From assembly GCF_009617995.1 (NCBI RefSeq), contig NZ_CP044129.1:2666001-2730000 (forward strand): a stretch of 64,000 bases of DNA, written 5' to 3'. Below are positions 1 through 9,028 of the stretch, piece after piece. Under the pieces are notes generated by a model. The model was not told where the DNA came from and made no database searches. It worked only from the letters and a program-made list of their open reading frames with translations. Origin of the DNA: Halomicrobium sp. LC1Hm (GTDB lineage: Archaea > Halobacteriota > Halobacteria > Halobacteriales > Haloarculaceae). Each line of letters starts with the position of its first letter. The first letter of the stretch is position 1. The position numbers were made by a program, and so were the translations under genes.

Positions 1-881
1 GTCGAGCCCGAGGCCGCCGCCCAGGACTCGGTCCCGATCCCCAGCAGGTCGCCGGTCTCGTCGACGGTGACGAAGTGGTCGTTGCCCGGCGGCTCCGTGC
101 GCTCGCGTCGCCTGTTGGCAACGTCGAGCAACGCTTCGAGCGGGCGGCCACGCACCCGCGAGACGAGCGTCGGCTGGTCGGGATCGGACACGTCGAGACA
201 CCACGTGCCGGCGTCCCAGTAGGCCAGATACGCACGGTCGTCGTGGACCCACACGTCGTGGAGGTTCACCATCCCGAAGGGCAACTCGCCCCAGCGGTCG
301 TCGACGTCGACGACGCTCCAGCGGGCCAGTTCCGTCCCGCTCTCGGGATCGACGACGACCAGGGGCGAGCCGTCGATCCCGCCGCCGGTGAAGTAGCCGA
401 CGCCGTCCGCGAGCACGCAGTTGTGGGTGTAGAACTCGACCTCGTGTTCGGCGAGGACCTCGGGATCGGCGGGATCGGACACGTCGACGTAGCCAAAGCC
501 ACGGACCGAGTCGCGCCCACCGTTTGCCGGGCCGGCCACGAGCAGCCGGTCGCCGTCACAGTGCAGGTCCCAGATCCCCGACAGCGGCCCGTCGGCGTGG
601 TCGGCCAGGAGCTGCTCGCGAGCCAGCACCCGCATCTCGGTCGGGTCGGCGACGTCGACGACGGTGAAGCCGTCGACGGTGGCGACGTAGGCGACCGTCC
701 CGTCGGGGCTCAGGACCATCTCGCGGACGTTCCCGATCGAGACCGTCCCGAGGGGCTGGCTGTCCGGCGTCTCGTCGGGCGGCGTCCCGTCGCTGGTGGC
801 AGTCGGGTGGGCGCTCGCGAGGCCGGCGCTCCCGAGCGCGAGACCGCTGCCGAGCGTTCGAAGGAGGGGGCGGCGACGCAT
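1..881 (-). CDS. LVIVD-repeat secreted protein (3' end outside window)
   Basis: Partial gene: the start is inside the window and the C-terminus lies beyond base 1. The N-terminus (MRRRPLLRTLGSGLALG) has a run of Arg followed by a hydrophobic stretch, so it looks like a twin-arginine or Sec export signal. The rest contains repeats such as FTVVDVADPTEMRVL and YVDVSDPADPEVLAEH, which match the LVIVD beta-propeller-like repeat family of archaeal and bacterial surface proteins. These are normally structural or ligand-binding and no enzymatic residues are visible. Transcribed leftwards, just downstream of the scramblase-like gene (39-bp gap), so co-transcription is possible. Function unknown. Confidence 0.8.
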   Translation of the reverse strand, partial: MRRRPLLRTLGSGLALGSAGLASAHPTATSDGTPPDETPDSQPLGTVSIGNVREMVLSPDGTVAYVATVDGFTVVDVADPTEMRVLAREQLLADHADGPLSGIWDLHCDGDRLLVAGPANGGRDSVRGFGYVDVSDPADPEVLAEHEVEFYTHNCVLADGVGYFTGGGIDGSPLVVVDPESGTELARWSVVDVDDRWGELPFGMVNLHDVWVHDDRAYLAYWDAGTWCLDVSDPDQPTLVSRVRGRPLEALLDVANRRRERTEPPGNDHFVTVDETGDLLGIGTESWAAASGS

Positions 882-920
882 ACGCTCACTGAGGAGCGTG
901 GACGGAGAAGCTTTGGGGCG

Positions 921-1502
921 TCAGTTCCCCTGGATCGCGTCGATGACCATCGAGGCGGCGATGACGGCCTCCTTGGGGACGTTGCTCGCGTTGTCGATGG
1001 TGATCTCGTAGCGGTCCCGCAGCGAGAGCTGCCCCTCGATGGAGCCGACGTGGTTGCCGTCGACGTCGGTGATCTCGTACTTGTGGGGGATGATCTCGCC
1101 GAACGGGAGGAGGTTCCGTGCGAGCGTCACCGCGGCACCCCGAGAGTCGATCTTCGCGATGGCGCGCTCGTCGCCCGCGTCGCGGATCGTCCAGGTGTCC
1201 TGCATGACCGAGTAGTCGTTGTCGAGGACAACGAGGTCCTCGCCGGTCTGGGCGTCCGAGAGCACGTAGTTGCCGGCCACGTCGATGATGCCGCCGGCCT
1301 TGACCGTGAAGACCTCGTTGCCGTCCCCGTCCGTGAAGGGGAACTCCTCTTTCATCTTGAGCATCTTCTGCTTGCCGCGGACGACGACGTTGCCGGCGGC
1401 GTCCATCGCCTTGTACTTGTTGCGGACCAGCGACTGTTCGACGGTGTAGCTGTTGTCGGTCAGATCCAGTCCCTGGATGTCGTACTTCGAGAGGGCACTC
1501 AT
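921..1502 (-). CDS. LURP-one-related / scramblase-like beta-barrel protein
   Basis: A 193-residue soluble protein of the LURP-one-related (DUF567, Tubby/scramblase C-terminal-like) fold. It shows the alternating strand pattern of that family (DYSVMQDTWTIRDAGDERAIAKI, split over residues about 95-120) and ends in a hydrophobic helix (VIAASMVIDAI), as the family does. The biochemical role in archaea is not established. Start choice: an in-frame ATG lies 27 bp upstream, but it falls inside an A/T-rich box (bases 1529-1537) that fits a TATA element for a leaderless transcript starting at the chosen ATG, so the shorter form is preferred. Divergent from uvrA with 114 bp between starts. Confidence 0.8.
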   Translation of the reverse strand: MSALSKYDIQGLDLTDNSYTVEQSLVRNKYKAMDAAGNVVVRGKQKMLKMKEEFPFTDGDGNEVFTVKAGGIIDVAGNYVLSDAQTGEDLVVLDNDYSVMQDTWTIRDAGDERAIAKIDSRGAAVTLARNLLPFGEIIPHKYEITDVDGNHVGSIEGQLSLRDRYEITIDNASNVPKEAVIAASMVIDAIQGN

Positions 1503-1528
1503 GTCCGGACGCTCACGCGATTTCGCCA

Positions 1529-1537
1529 TTAATTTTG
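1529..1537 (-). promoter_or_regulatory. TATA-like box for the LURP-one-like gene
   Basis: On the minus strand this reads ACAAAATTAA-like DNA in a GC-rich surrounding, 27-35 bp upstream of the chosen start, the spacing expected for a haloarchaeal leaderless transcript. Confidence 0.45.
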
Positions 1538-1616
1538 TGTCTGATGGTGACAGAGCCAACGAGTGCCAGCGACGGACCGACAGCGTTTCACGCACCCAGT
1601 TCTCAGGGGGCCGTAG

Positions 1617-4600
1617 ATGACACGAGAGTACATCGAGGTCCGCGGTGCGGAGGAACACAACCTCAAGGACATCGATGTTGAGATCCCGCGAGAGGAGCTG
1701 ACGGTCGTGACGGGGCTGTCGGGATCGGGCAAGTCCTCGCTGGCCTTCGAGACGGTGTACGCCGAGGGACAGCGCCGCTACATCGAGTCGCTCTCGGCCT
1801 ACGCCAGGAACTTCCTGGGCCAGATGGACAAGCCACAGGTCGAGACCGTCGAGGGCCTCTCCCCGGCCATCTCGATCGACCAGAAGAACGCCGCCAACAA
1901 CCCCCGCTCGACGGTCGGGACCGTCACCGAACTCCACGACTACCTGCGCCTGCTGTACGCCCGCATCGGGACGCCACACTGTCCGGAGTGTGGTCGCGAG
2001 GTCGGCGAGCAGTCCGCACAGAACATGGTCCGTCGGATGCTGTCCCTGCCCGAGGGGACCCGCGCGAAGATCGCCGCACCGGTCGTGCGCGACCAGAAGG
2101 GGGCCTTCGAGGAGCTGTTCGAGGAGCTGGTCGGCGAGGGGTACGCCCGCGTCGAGGTCGACGGCGAGCCCTACGACCTGACGATCGACGACCCCGAACT
2201 CGACGAGAACTACGACCACACGATCGACGTGATCGTCGACCGCGTGAGCGTCAGCGCGGACGCCCGTTCGCGGATCACCGACTCCGTCGAGACGGCCCTC
2301 GAAGAGGGGGAGGGCATCACGAAGGTGATCCTCCCGGACCCGCCGGAGGGCGTGTCCCTCGGCGGGGCGACGGCGCGCTCGACGGGCGATCTCGCGGGGA
2401 CCGGCGACAGCGAGGACCACAGCGACCGCGACCGCCTCGTCGTCGAGTTCTCCGAGGACCTCGCGTGTACCCACTGCGGGATCGACATCTCCGAGATCGA
2501 GACCCGCTCGTTCTCGTTCAACAGCCCTCACGGGGCCTGCCCGGAGTGTGAGGGACTCGGCGAGACCAAGGAGGTCAGCGAGGGACTCGTCATCCAGGAC
2601 CGCTCGAAGCCGCTCAAGCACGTCTTCGAACCCTGGAGCTACGATCGTACCTACTACTCGCGGCAGCTGGACAACGTCGCGGACCACTTCGGCGTCTCCC
2701 TGGAGACGCCCTTCGAGGAGCTGGACGAGTCGATCCAGCGCCAGTTCCTCTATGGCACGGACGACCTCGTCCACTTCGAGTGGCAGACCAAGAACGGCAC
2801 CCGCGAGAAGACCGAGCGCTTCGAGGGCGTGATCCCGAACCTGGAACGTCGCCACGTCGAGACCGACAGCGACCGCGCCCGCGAACACATCGAGGAGTTC
2901 ATGGCCGTCACCACCTGTCCCGAGTGTGAGGGCACCCGCCTGAAAGCGGAGTCCCGGCACGTCCTCGTCGGCGGGAGTTCCGCGAGCGATGCGAGCGGAA
3001 CGTCGTCGGAGGTTTCCTCCGACGGTACGTCGATCACCGAGGTCAATCGCATGTCCATCGGCGACGCGCTGGAACACTTCGAGGGGCTGGAAGCGTCGCT
3101 GGACGAACGCGACACGAAGATCGCCGAAGAGATCCTCAAAGAGATCCGCGCCCGGCTCGGGTTCATGGAGGAGGTCGGCCTGGAGTATCTCACCCTCGAC
3201 CGGGAGGCGTCGACGCTCTCCGGCGGCGAGAGCCAGCGCATCCGGCTGGCGACCCAGATCGGGTCCGGACTGGTCGGCGTGTTGTACGTGCTCGACGAGC
3301 CCTCGATCGGCCTCCACCAGCGGGACAACGACCGACTGCTGAACACGCTGGCGGAACTGCGCGACCTCGGCAACACGCTCCTCGTGGTCGAACACGACGA
3401 GGAGACGATGCGCCGGGCCGACAACATCATCGACATGGGCCCCGGTCCGGGCAAACGGGGCGGCGAGGTCGTCGTCAACGGCTCGATGGACGACGTGATC
3501 GAGAGCGACGACAGCGTCACCGGCGAGTACCTCTCGGGCGAGCGGACGATCCCCGTCCCCGACGACCGCCGAGCGTCGGACACCCACCTCACGATCGAGG
3601 GGGCACGCCAGCACAACCTCGCAGATCTGGACGTGGACCTGCCGATCGGCTGTTTCACCGCGATCACGGGCGTCTCGGGGTCGGGCAAGTCGACGCTGAT
3701 GCACGACGTGCTGTACAAGGGCCTCGTCCGGCGGATGAACGACACCGACGTGAACCCCGGCGAGCACGACGACATCGAGGGGATCGACGAGATCGAGACC
3801 GTCCGCCTCATCGACCAGTCGCCCATCGGTCGCACGCCGCGCTCGAACCCCGCGACCTACACAAACGTCTTCGATCACATCCGCGAGCTGTTCGCCGAGA
3901 CGAACCTCGCGAAGCAGCGAGGCTACGAGAAGGGCCGTTTCTCGTTCAACGTCAAAGGCGGTCGCTGTGAGGCCTGTGGCGGCCAGGGCAACGTCAAAAT
4001 CGAGATGAACTTCCTCTCTGACGTGTACGTCCCCTGCGAGGAGTGCGACGGGGCGCGGTACAACGACGAGACCCTCGATGTCACCTACAAGGACGCCACC
4101 ATCTCCGACGTGCTGGACATGAGCGTCGCGGAGGCCTACGACTTCTTCGAGGGGCACACCGGCATCCGCCGCCGCCTGAAGCTCCTGAAAGACGTGGGCC
4201 TGGACTACATGCGGCTGGGCCAGCCCTCGACGACGCTCTCGGGCGGGGAGGCCCAGCGGATCAAGCTCGCCGAGGAACTGGGGAAGAAAGACTCCGGCGA
4301 GACGCTGTACCTGCTGGACGAACCGACGACCGGGCTCCACCCCGAAGACGAGCGCAAGCTGATCGACGTGCTCCACCGCCTCACCGACGAGGGCAACACC
4401 GTCGTCGTCATCGAGCACGAACTCGATCTGGTGAAAAACGCCGACCACATCGTCGACCTCGGCCCGGAAGGCGGCGAGAACGGCGGCCGGATCGTCGCCG
4501 AAGGGACGCCGGAGACCGTCGCCCGGACGGACGACTCCTACACCGGCCAGTACCTCCGTGACCTGCTCCCGAAGGTCGATCTGGAGGGGCCACGCGCCGA

Positions 4601-4637
4601 CCGAGACGTGGCCCAGCCCGCCGCGGACGACGACTGA
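1617..4637 (+). CDS. uvrA: Excinuclease ABC subunit A (UvrA)
   Basis: Damage-recognition ATPase of bacterial-type nucleotide excision repair, working with UvrB and UvrC (not in this window). 1006 residues. Two ABC modules are present: Walker A GLSGSGKS (residues 33-40) and GVSGSGKST (about 684), signatures TLSGGESQR and TLSGGEAQR, and D-loops [13 protein letters not shown] and [13 protein letters not shown]. Zinc-binding Cys pairs are visible (CPECG near 120; CEACGGQGN with CEEC near 785-810). It is longer than the usual ~940 residues because of low-complexity acidic or Ser-rich insertions near residues 245-265 and 453-470; the latter is encoded by two short palindromes. The stop TGA overlaps the first base of a palindromic repeat. 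Confidence 0.97.
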   Translation: MTREYIEVRGAEEHNLKDIDVEIPREELTVVTGLSGSGKSSLAFETVYAEGQRRYIESLSAYARNFLGQMDKPQVETVEGLSPAISIDQKNAANNPRSTVGTVTELHDYLRLLYARIGTPHCPECGREVGEQSAQNMVRRMLSLPEGTRAKIAAPVVRDQKGAFEELFEELVGEGYARVEVDGEPYDLTIDDPELDENYDHTIDVIVDRVSVSADARSRITDSVETALEEGEGITKVILPDPPEGVSLGGATARSTGDLAGTGDSEDHSDRDRLVVEFSEDLACTHCGIDISEIETRSFSFNSPHGACPECEGLGETKEVSEGLVIQDRSKPLKHVFEPWSYDRTYYSRQLDNVADHFGVSLETPFEELDESIQRQFLYGTDDLVHFEWQTKNGTREKTERFEGVIPNLERRHVETDSDRAREHIEEFMAVTTCPECEGTRLKAESRHVLVGGSSASDASGTSSEVSSDGTSITEVNRMSIGDALEHFEGLEASLDERDTKIAEEILKEIRARLGFMEEVGLEYLTLDREASTLSGGESQRIRLATQIGSGLVGVLYVLDEPSIGLHQRDNDRLLNTLAELRDLGNTLLVVEHDEETMRRADNIIDMGPGPGKRGGEVVVNGSMDDVIESDDSVTGEYLSGERTIPVPDDRRASDTHLTIEGARQHNLADLDVDLPIGCFTAITGVSGSGKSTLMHDVLYKGLVRRMNDTDVNPGEHDDIEGIDEIETVRLIDQSPIGRTPRSNPATYTNVFDHIRELFAETNLAKQRGYEKGRFSFNVKGGRCEACGGQGNVKIEMNFLSDVYVPCEECDGARYNDETLDVTYKDATISDVLDMSVAEAYDFFEGHTGIRRRLKLLKDVGLDYMRLGQPSTTLSGGEAQRIKLAEELGKKDSGETLYLLDEPTTGLHPEDERKLIDVLHRLTDEGNTVVVIEHELDLVKNADHIVDLGPEGGENGGRIVAEGTPETVARTDDSYTGQYLRDLLPKVDLEGPRADRDVAQPAADDD
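2977..3024. repeat. Two in-frame palindromes inside uvrA
   Basis: Arms GTTCCGC (2977-2983) and GCGGAAC (2995-3001) are followed by CGTCGGAGG (3004-3012), a TTT loop, and CCTCCGACG (3016-3024). Together they encode the Ser/Gly-rich insert [18 protein letters not shown], which standard UvrA lacks. The reading frame is kept. Confidence 0.75.
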
Positions 4638-4716
4638 TACTGTCGGCTGTCCGTCTGTGACCGAGTTCGCCACTCCGAGGGAGCGACTCTCTGCACGGCG
4701 TTCCAGCCAACAGGAT
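4637..4716. repeat. 80-bp palindromic element, copy A (right half decayed)
   Basis: Starts at the last base of the uvrA stop codon. The left arm ATACTGTCGGCTGTCC and inner TTCGCCAC match the other copies well. The right arm (CAGCCAACAGGAT, 4704-4716) is recognisable but mutated, and the inner stem partner is largely lost. The span of 80 bp equals that of the intact copies. Confidence 0.75.
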
Positions 4717-4779
4717 GGCTCGGGTCGCCAGCGAGCGAGCCGACACGTATTTCCGTCAGAGCGGGCCACTGCCCGTATC

Positions 4780-6006
4780 GTGACCCTCGCCGCGCGCCTC
4801 CGCGGGCTGGCTCGCTTCGACGCGCTGGTCCTGACGGCGTCGCTGTGGTTCTTCGGGAAGTTCCTCCGCTATGCCTTCCCGCCGCTGTTCGGAACCCTGG
4901 GTGAGAGCTACGGCGTCTCGCGGACCGTGCTGGGGACGACCTTCACCGGGTTCATGCTGGTCTACGCGGCGATGCAGTTTCCCTCGGGGGCACTGGCCGA
5001 CCGGCTGGGGTCGGTGCGAGTGCTGGTCGCCGGCACGGGCGTCGCGGCGGTCGGTGCGCTGGTGCTCGTCGTCGACGCCCCGCTGTGGGTGCTCGTCGCG
5101 GCGATGCTCCTGATGGGGGCCGGGACGGGCGCGTACAAGACTGTCGGCGTGCGCCTCCTCTCCGGGATCTACCCGTCGCGGACCGGGCGGGCGCTGGGGG
5201 TGTTCGACACCTTCGGGACCTTCGGCGGCGTCGCGGCACCGGCGGCGGTCGTCGCCGTCACCGGCCACGACGCGGTCGGCGGTGCCGGATGGCGGACGGT
5301 GTTTCTCGCGGGCGGGCTGGCGACGGTGGGACTGGCCCTCGCGTTCGGCAGGCGAGTCCCGCGCCGGCTCGCGTCGTCGAGTACCGCCTCGACTGGGAGC
5401 GACCACGGCGACGTGACCGCCTCGCCGGACAGCTACCTCACGATGTTTCGCGAGTGGCAGTTCACCGGCTTCGTGCTCGTGACGATCTGCTTTTCGTTCG
5501 CCTACAACGGCGCGGTCGCCTTCCTCCCGCTGTATCTCGCCAGCGAGACCGCGCTGTCCAGCGCGACCGCGAACCTGCTGTTTTCGGCCCTGTTCGTCGT
5601 CAGCCTCGTCCAGCTGGTCACCGGCGAGGTGAGCGATCGGATCGGGACCGCCCCCGTCCTGCTGGTGACACTCGCCGTCGCCACCGCGGGACTGCTCGCG
5701 ATCCTGACGCTCGCGCCGACCGGCGGGCCGCTCGCGCTGGGCGGTGCCGTCGTCGCGCTCGGCCTGGGAGCGCACGGATATCGGCCGGTCCGAGGTGCGT
5801 ATCTGATGGCGGTCGTCCCCGAGGACGTGGCCGGCGGGAGCCTCGGCGTCGTCCGGACGCTGCTGATGGGGGCCGGCGCGGTCGCCCCGGCGATCGTCGG
5901 CTGGCTCTCGGACGTGGCGAGCTTTCGGGTCGCGTTCGGGCTGCTGGCGGCGGCACTGGTCGGCGCGACCGGGCTCACGGCGGCGCTGTGGCTGTTCGAC
6001 CGCTGA
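4780..6006 (+). CDS. Major facilitator superfamily transporter
   Basis: A 408-residue integral membrane protein with about 12 hydrophobic segments and the typical MFS loop after TM2 (GALADRLGSVRVL, residues 75-87) and its repeat in the second half (GEVSDRIGTAPVL). These features fit the NNP/OPA-like or drug/organic-acid exporter groups, but the substrate cannot be named. Start: GTG at 4780, chosen because the sequence from there begins with a short basic cytoplasmic segment followed by TM1. A longer in-frame version would overlap the uvrA end and the palindromic element. Lies 143 bp after uvrA on the same strand but separated by the repeat, so probably independently transcribed. Confidence 0.85.
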   Translation: MTLAARLRGLARFDALVLTASLWFFGKFLRYAFPPLFGTLGESYGVSRTVLGTTFTGFMLVYAAMQFPSGALADRLGSVRVLVAGTGVAAVGALVLVVDAPLWVLVAAMLLMGAGTGAYKTVGVRLLSGIYPSRTGRALGVFDTFGTFGGVAAPAAVVAVTGHDAVGGAGWRTVFLAGGLATVGLALAFGRRVPRRLASSSTASTGSDHGDVTASPDSYLTMFREWQFTGFVLVTICFSFAYNGAVAFLPLYLASETALSSATANLLFSALFVVSLVQLVTGEVSDRIGTAPVLLVTLAVATAGLLAILTLAPTGGPLALGGAVVALGLGAHGYRPVRGAYLMAVVPEDVAGGSLGVVRTLLMGAGAVAPAIVGWLSDVASFRVAFGLLAAALVGATGLTAALWLFDR

Positions 6007-6789
6007 GCGGGGAGACTGTCGCGAGCGGAGCGGACAGCGGTACCTGGCCGACTCGACGGAACGGAGATCACGGCAGGAGGAGTGGATCGAGATTTGTTCG
6101 TCGAAATAGCCATCCTACACACATATAATACACTGTCGTCGATGAGTTCGAGTTTTCGACGGGACTATCGCTCTACTTTCGAGTTTTCAGCCAGGAAAAG
6201 AGGAAGTATAGTTTCAATATGGCCCATTTCGAGACAGATTGTCGGTTTTATACGTGTCGGCCGAGGAGAGTCGACACATACGACGCATCTGGCGGAAGGA
6301 CATGCGTTTGGAGCGAGCGAACGGAAAACTGAGACAGAGCAGAACGCAATCGCCCAGTACGAGCCTGAAACGCTGGCGACGACTGGCTTTCTGGCGTGTG
6401 CGGGGATCGCTGGGGAAGGGCCTTCGATCGATGTCGTTCGGGAAGGACGAACGGAAGAGATTACCAGAAATTCCGCGGACCGACGCCTGAAGCGTGGTTC
6501 CAGCCGAAAAGCGGGACCGACGACCCGTGTGGAGAACCCGGTAACAGACCACTCGTCGGTGGCGTTTCAATAACAACAATACGGTCGTTACGCACCCGGT
6601 CAGTCGGCCGCGTCGCCAGAGAGTGTTACGTTCATTTCGTTCGTATCTCACGAACGTCGCTATCATGGGGAACAGCGCGAACGCCCGCAGTACGGAGCTA
6701 CGAGTCCGGAATCCGGTGTAGACGGCCAGCAGCGAGTCAGAGTCGTTCGCCACCGCCGAACAACAGCGAGAGCGACAGACCGTCGTCTC
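6007..6789. other. Non-coding, relatively A/T-rich gap
   Basis: About 780 bp with no convincing gene. Directly after the MFS gene is a short imperfect hairpin (CTGTC...GACAG, around 6017-6040), possibly a terminator. From about 6100 the base composition becomes clearly more A/T-rich than neighbouring genes, with several TATA-like stretches (CACATATAATACAC near 6120; GGTTTTATACGTG near 6243). Open frames here have poor haloarchaeal codon usage and no recognisable family. It may be remnant DNA of an old insertion. Confidence 0.5.
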
Positions 6790-6868
6790 ATACTGTCGGC
6801 TGTACGTCTGTGAAGCATATCGCGACCTCGTGGTCGCGAAATCTCGAAGCAGTGACAGCCAGCAGTAT
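6790..6868. repeat. 79-bp palindromic element, copy B
   Basis: Full copy. Left arm ATACTGTCGGCTGTACGTCT, inner stem TCGCGACC/GGTCGCGA around a TCGT loop, right arm CAGCCAGCAGTAT. It belongs to the GCGAC inner-stem subtype, together with the copy at 11133. Unlike the other copies it does not follow a stop codon: it lies just upstream of the TATA box of the isomerase gene, with TGATAC readable outward from its right end. Confidence 0.85.
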
Positions 6869-6878
6869 CAGTCGGAAG

Positions 6879-6886
6879 CTATTTTT
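6879..6886 (+). promoter_or_regulatory. TATA box of the isomerase-like gene
   Basis: CTATTTTT centred about 28 bp before the ATG at 6911, consistent with a leaderless transcript. The palindromic element ends 10 bp upstream of it. Confidence 0.5.
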
Positions 6887-6910
6887 CGGCGAGTCGTGAT
6901 AGCTCGACAC

Positions 6911-7732
6911 ATGGGTACCGGATACACGGCGATGATGTACGACCCGACAGACGTCGAGACCGCGATCAGCGACATCGGTGCCTGTCGGTACGACGGGATC
7001 GAGATCGGCCTCGGGAAGGTCCGGGACAACGACACCGCGACGCTGAAGCGGTGGCTCGCCGACGCGGACGTCGAGCTGTACTGCGTGATGAGCGAGTGGA
7101 TCGAGAGCGATGAGGCGGTCGAGCGGATCGTCGAGGACGTGCCGACGATCGCCGATCTCGGTGCCGAGTTCCTCGGCTTGCTCCCGCCACAGCGAGGGCG
7201 ACACGACGAAGCGACGGTCGAGACGTGGTTGAGTCGGGTCAGCGACGCGGCGCTGGACGCCGGCCTGCGTCCGGTCGTCCATCACCACGGCGCGACGGCA
7301 GTCGAACAGCCGTCGGAGATCCGCCACTACCTCGACGCCGTCGACGGGCTGGAGCTGCTCTTCGATACGGCACACTACTACCCGTACGGCGACCACTTTC
7401 CCGAGGGCGACGTGACCGACGCCGTCGAGCGGTTCGGCGACGACATCGCGTACGTCCACCTCAAGGACGTGGCTCCCGGTCAGGGGTTCGCCGACAACCG
7501 GGACGCGCTCACCGACGGGGACTTCCACCTGGACAACGTGATCAACTACTTCCGGTCGTTCACGGACCTCGGCGACGGCGTCCTGGAGTTCGGGGCGCTC
7601 GCGGACGCCCTCGACGCGGCGGGGTACGAGGGCCACTACACGATCGAGATCGAGAACCAGACCGAAAAGCGACTCGTCCACGCCAAGGAGAACATCGACC
7701 GCTGGAACGAGCTGTCGGCCGACGGGCGATAG
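6911..7732 (+). CDS. Sugar phosphate isomerase/epimerase-like TIM barrel (IolE-like)
   Basis: A 273-residue AP-endonuclease-2/xylose-isomerase-like TIM barrel, the fold of inosose dehydratase (IolE), hydroxypyruvate isomerase and ketose epimerases. Putative metal and substrate ligands are seen in VVHHHGATAV (about 118-127), LLFDTAHYYPYGDH (about 147-160), YVHLKDV (about 180-186) and the terminal IEIENQ (about 248-253). It probably acts in the cytoplasm on a ketose or keto-inositol intermediate. It converges with the enolase-superfamily gene (6-bp gap) and belongs to a catabolic island with an IolG-like dehydrogenase, a ThDP enzyme and an MmsA-type dehydrogenase. The exact reaction (dehydratase versus epimerase) cannot be settled from the sequence. 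Confidence 0.8.
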   Translation: MGTGYTAMMYDPTDVETAISDIGACRYDGIEIGLGKVRDNDTATLKRWLADADVELYCVMSEWIESDEAVERIVEDVPTIADLGAEFLGLLPPQRGRHDEATVETWLSRVSDAALDAGLRPVVHHHGATAVEQPSEIRHYLDAVDGLELLFDTAHYYPYGDHFPEGDVTDAVERFGDDIAYVHLKDVAPGQGFADNRDALTDGDFHLDNVINYFRSFTDLGDGVLEFGALADALDAAGYEGHYTIEIENQTEKRLVHAKENIDRWNELSADGR

Positions 7733-7738
7733 CGCCGA

Positions 7739-8974
7739 TCAGTGCTTGCGGTGGTCCTCGACGGCGTCCCAGTCGAGTTCGACGCCGAGGCCCGGTCCGT
7801 CGGGCACCTGAATGCGGCCGTCGCTGATGAACGGCTCGTCGCGGACGAGCAGGTCGTCCCACCACGAGACCTCGCGGGCGTGGTACTCCAGGGCCACGAA
7901 GTTGGGGACCGTCGCACCGACGTGGACCGTCGCCGCCGTCGCGACGGGGCTGCCGATGTTGTGGGGGACGAGCGCCTGGTAGTAGGTCTCGGCCAGCTCG
8001 GCGATCTTCTTGGTCTCGGCGATGCCGCCGGTCTTCGGAACGTCCGGTGCGAGGAAGTCGACGGCCTGCTCGGCGACCAGGTCGCGGAAGCCGTGACGGC
8101 CGTAACGGTTCTCGCCGGTCAACAGCGTCACGTCGACCCGGCGTTTCAGTTCCCGCATCGCGTCCGTGTTCTCGGGCGGGAGCGGGTCCTCGATCCAGGC
8201 CAGGTCGTACGGTTCGATCGCACGGCAGAGTCGCTCTGCCGTCTCGGGACTGAAGTTCCAGTGGAGGTCGACCGCGACCTCGGCGTCGTGGCCGATCTCG
8301 TCGGTGACGGCCTCGACGACGCGGCGCTTGTGTTCGATCTCCGGCGGGTCGAAGTGCCGCGAGAGCGTGTCGATCTCCCGGCCGGAGGGCACGTCGAGGT
8401 CGAACTTCACGATGTCGAACCCGTCGTCGACGGCCCCCCGGGCCGCCTGCGCGTACGCTTGCGGGTCGTACGTCGAGGTCTCCTGCCCTTCTCTGGCGGA
8501 TTCGACCATCGCCTCGCCAGCGTGACAGTCCGCGTAGACGGCGACCGATTCGCGCAGCTTGCCGCCCAGAAGCTGATAGATCGGCTGATCGAGGAGTTTC
8601 CCCGCGGCGTCCCACAGCGCGATCTCGACGCCGCTGATCGCGATCGTTCCGATCCCCTGCTGTGAGCCGCGTCCGGAGAGACTCTCGCGCATGAGGTTGT
8701 ACAGTCGCTCGACGTCGGTCGGATTTTCGCCGACCAGCACCGGTCGGAGGTAGTCGGTGATGACCTCGTGGACGCCCGGCGACGGGTAACACTCCCCGAT
8801 CCCGGTGACCCCCTCGCTGGTCTCGACGGTGACGATCGTCCACGGGAAGTTGCCGTCGACGACCACCGTCTGTACGTCGGTGATCTCGCCCGGCGGACCG
8901 TCCGCCCGGCGGGGCTGTTCGTCGAAGTCGGCCCACATAGTCGCTGCGAGCGTCGATGCGAAGTCTTCGTACAT
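7739..8974 (-). CDS. Enolase-superfamily (mandelate racemase/muconate lactonizing-like) dehydratase
   Basis: 411 residues with the N-terminal capping domain and a C-terminal barrel of the enolase superfamily. Mg ligands fit AVDLHWN (Asp), WIEDPLPPEN (Glu) and LLTGENRYG (Glu). The general base/acid candidates are the Lys in VKFDLDV on strand 2 and the His in LVPHNIGSP, an arrangement close to the mandelate-racemase and sugar-acid dehydratase subgroups. The likely role is abstraction of the alpha proton of a sugar acid followed by loss of water to give a 2-keto-3-deoxy acid, which would suit the nearby HpcH/HpaI aldolase. Lies 54 bp downstream of the Gfo/Idh gene on the same strand, so probably an operon. 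Confidence 0.85.
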   Translation of the reverse strand: MYEDFASTLAATMWADFDEQPRRADGPPGEITDVQTVVVDGNFPWTIVTVETSEGVTGIGECYPSPGVHEVITDYLRPVLVGENPTDVERLYNLMRESLSGRGSQQGIGTIAISGVEIALWDAAGKLLDQPIYQLLGGKLRESVAVYADCHAGEAMVESAREGQETSTYDPQAYAQAARGAVDDGFDIVKFDLDVPSGREIDTLSRHFDPPEIEHKRRVVEAVTDEIGHDAEVAVDLHWNFSPETAERLCRAIEPYDLAWIEDPLPPENTDAMRELKRRVDVTLLTGENRYGRHGFRDLVAEQAVDFLAPDVPKTGGIAETKKIAELAETYYQALVPHNIGSPVATAATVHVGATVPNFVALEYHAREVSWWDDLLVRDEPFISDGRIQVPDGPGLGVELDWDAVEDHRKH

Positions 8975-9028
8975 GTGTTGTCGTGTATCGACGTGTGGTT
9001 TCGCTTAGTGGTTTCGGTCCGTCTCGCG

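Noticed and set aside
921-4769. Very long minus-strand open frame opposite uvrA
   Set aside because: Only its last 193 codons (the LURP-one-like protein) make a sensible protein. The rest mirrors uvrA in the antisense frame, as is usual for GC-rich genes.
6082-6573. Plus-strand frame in the A/T-rich gap
   Set aside because: Basic composition, no family, no promoter at a suitable distance, and codon use unlike the neighbours.
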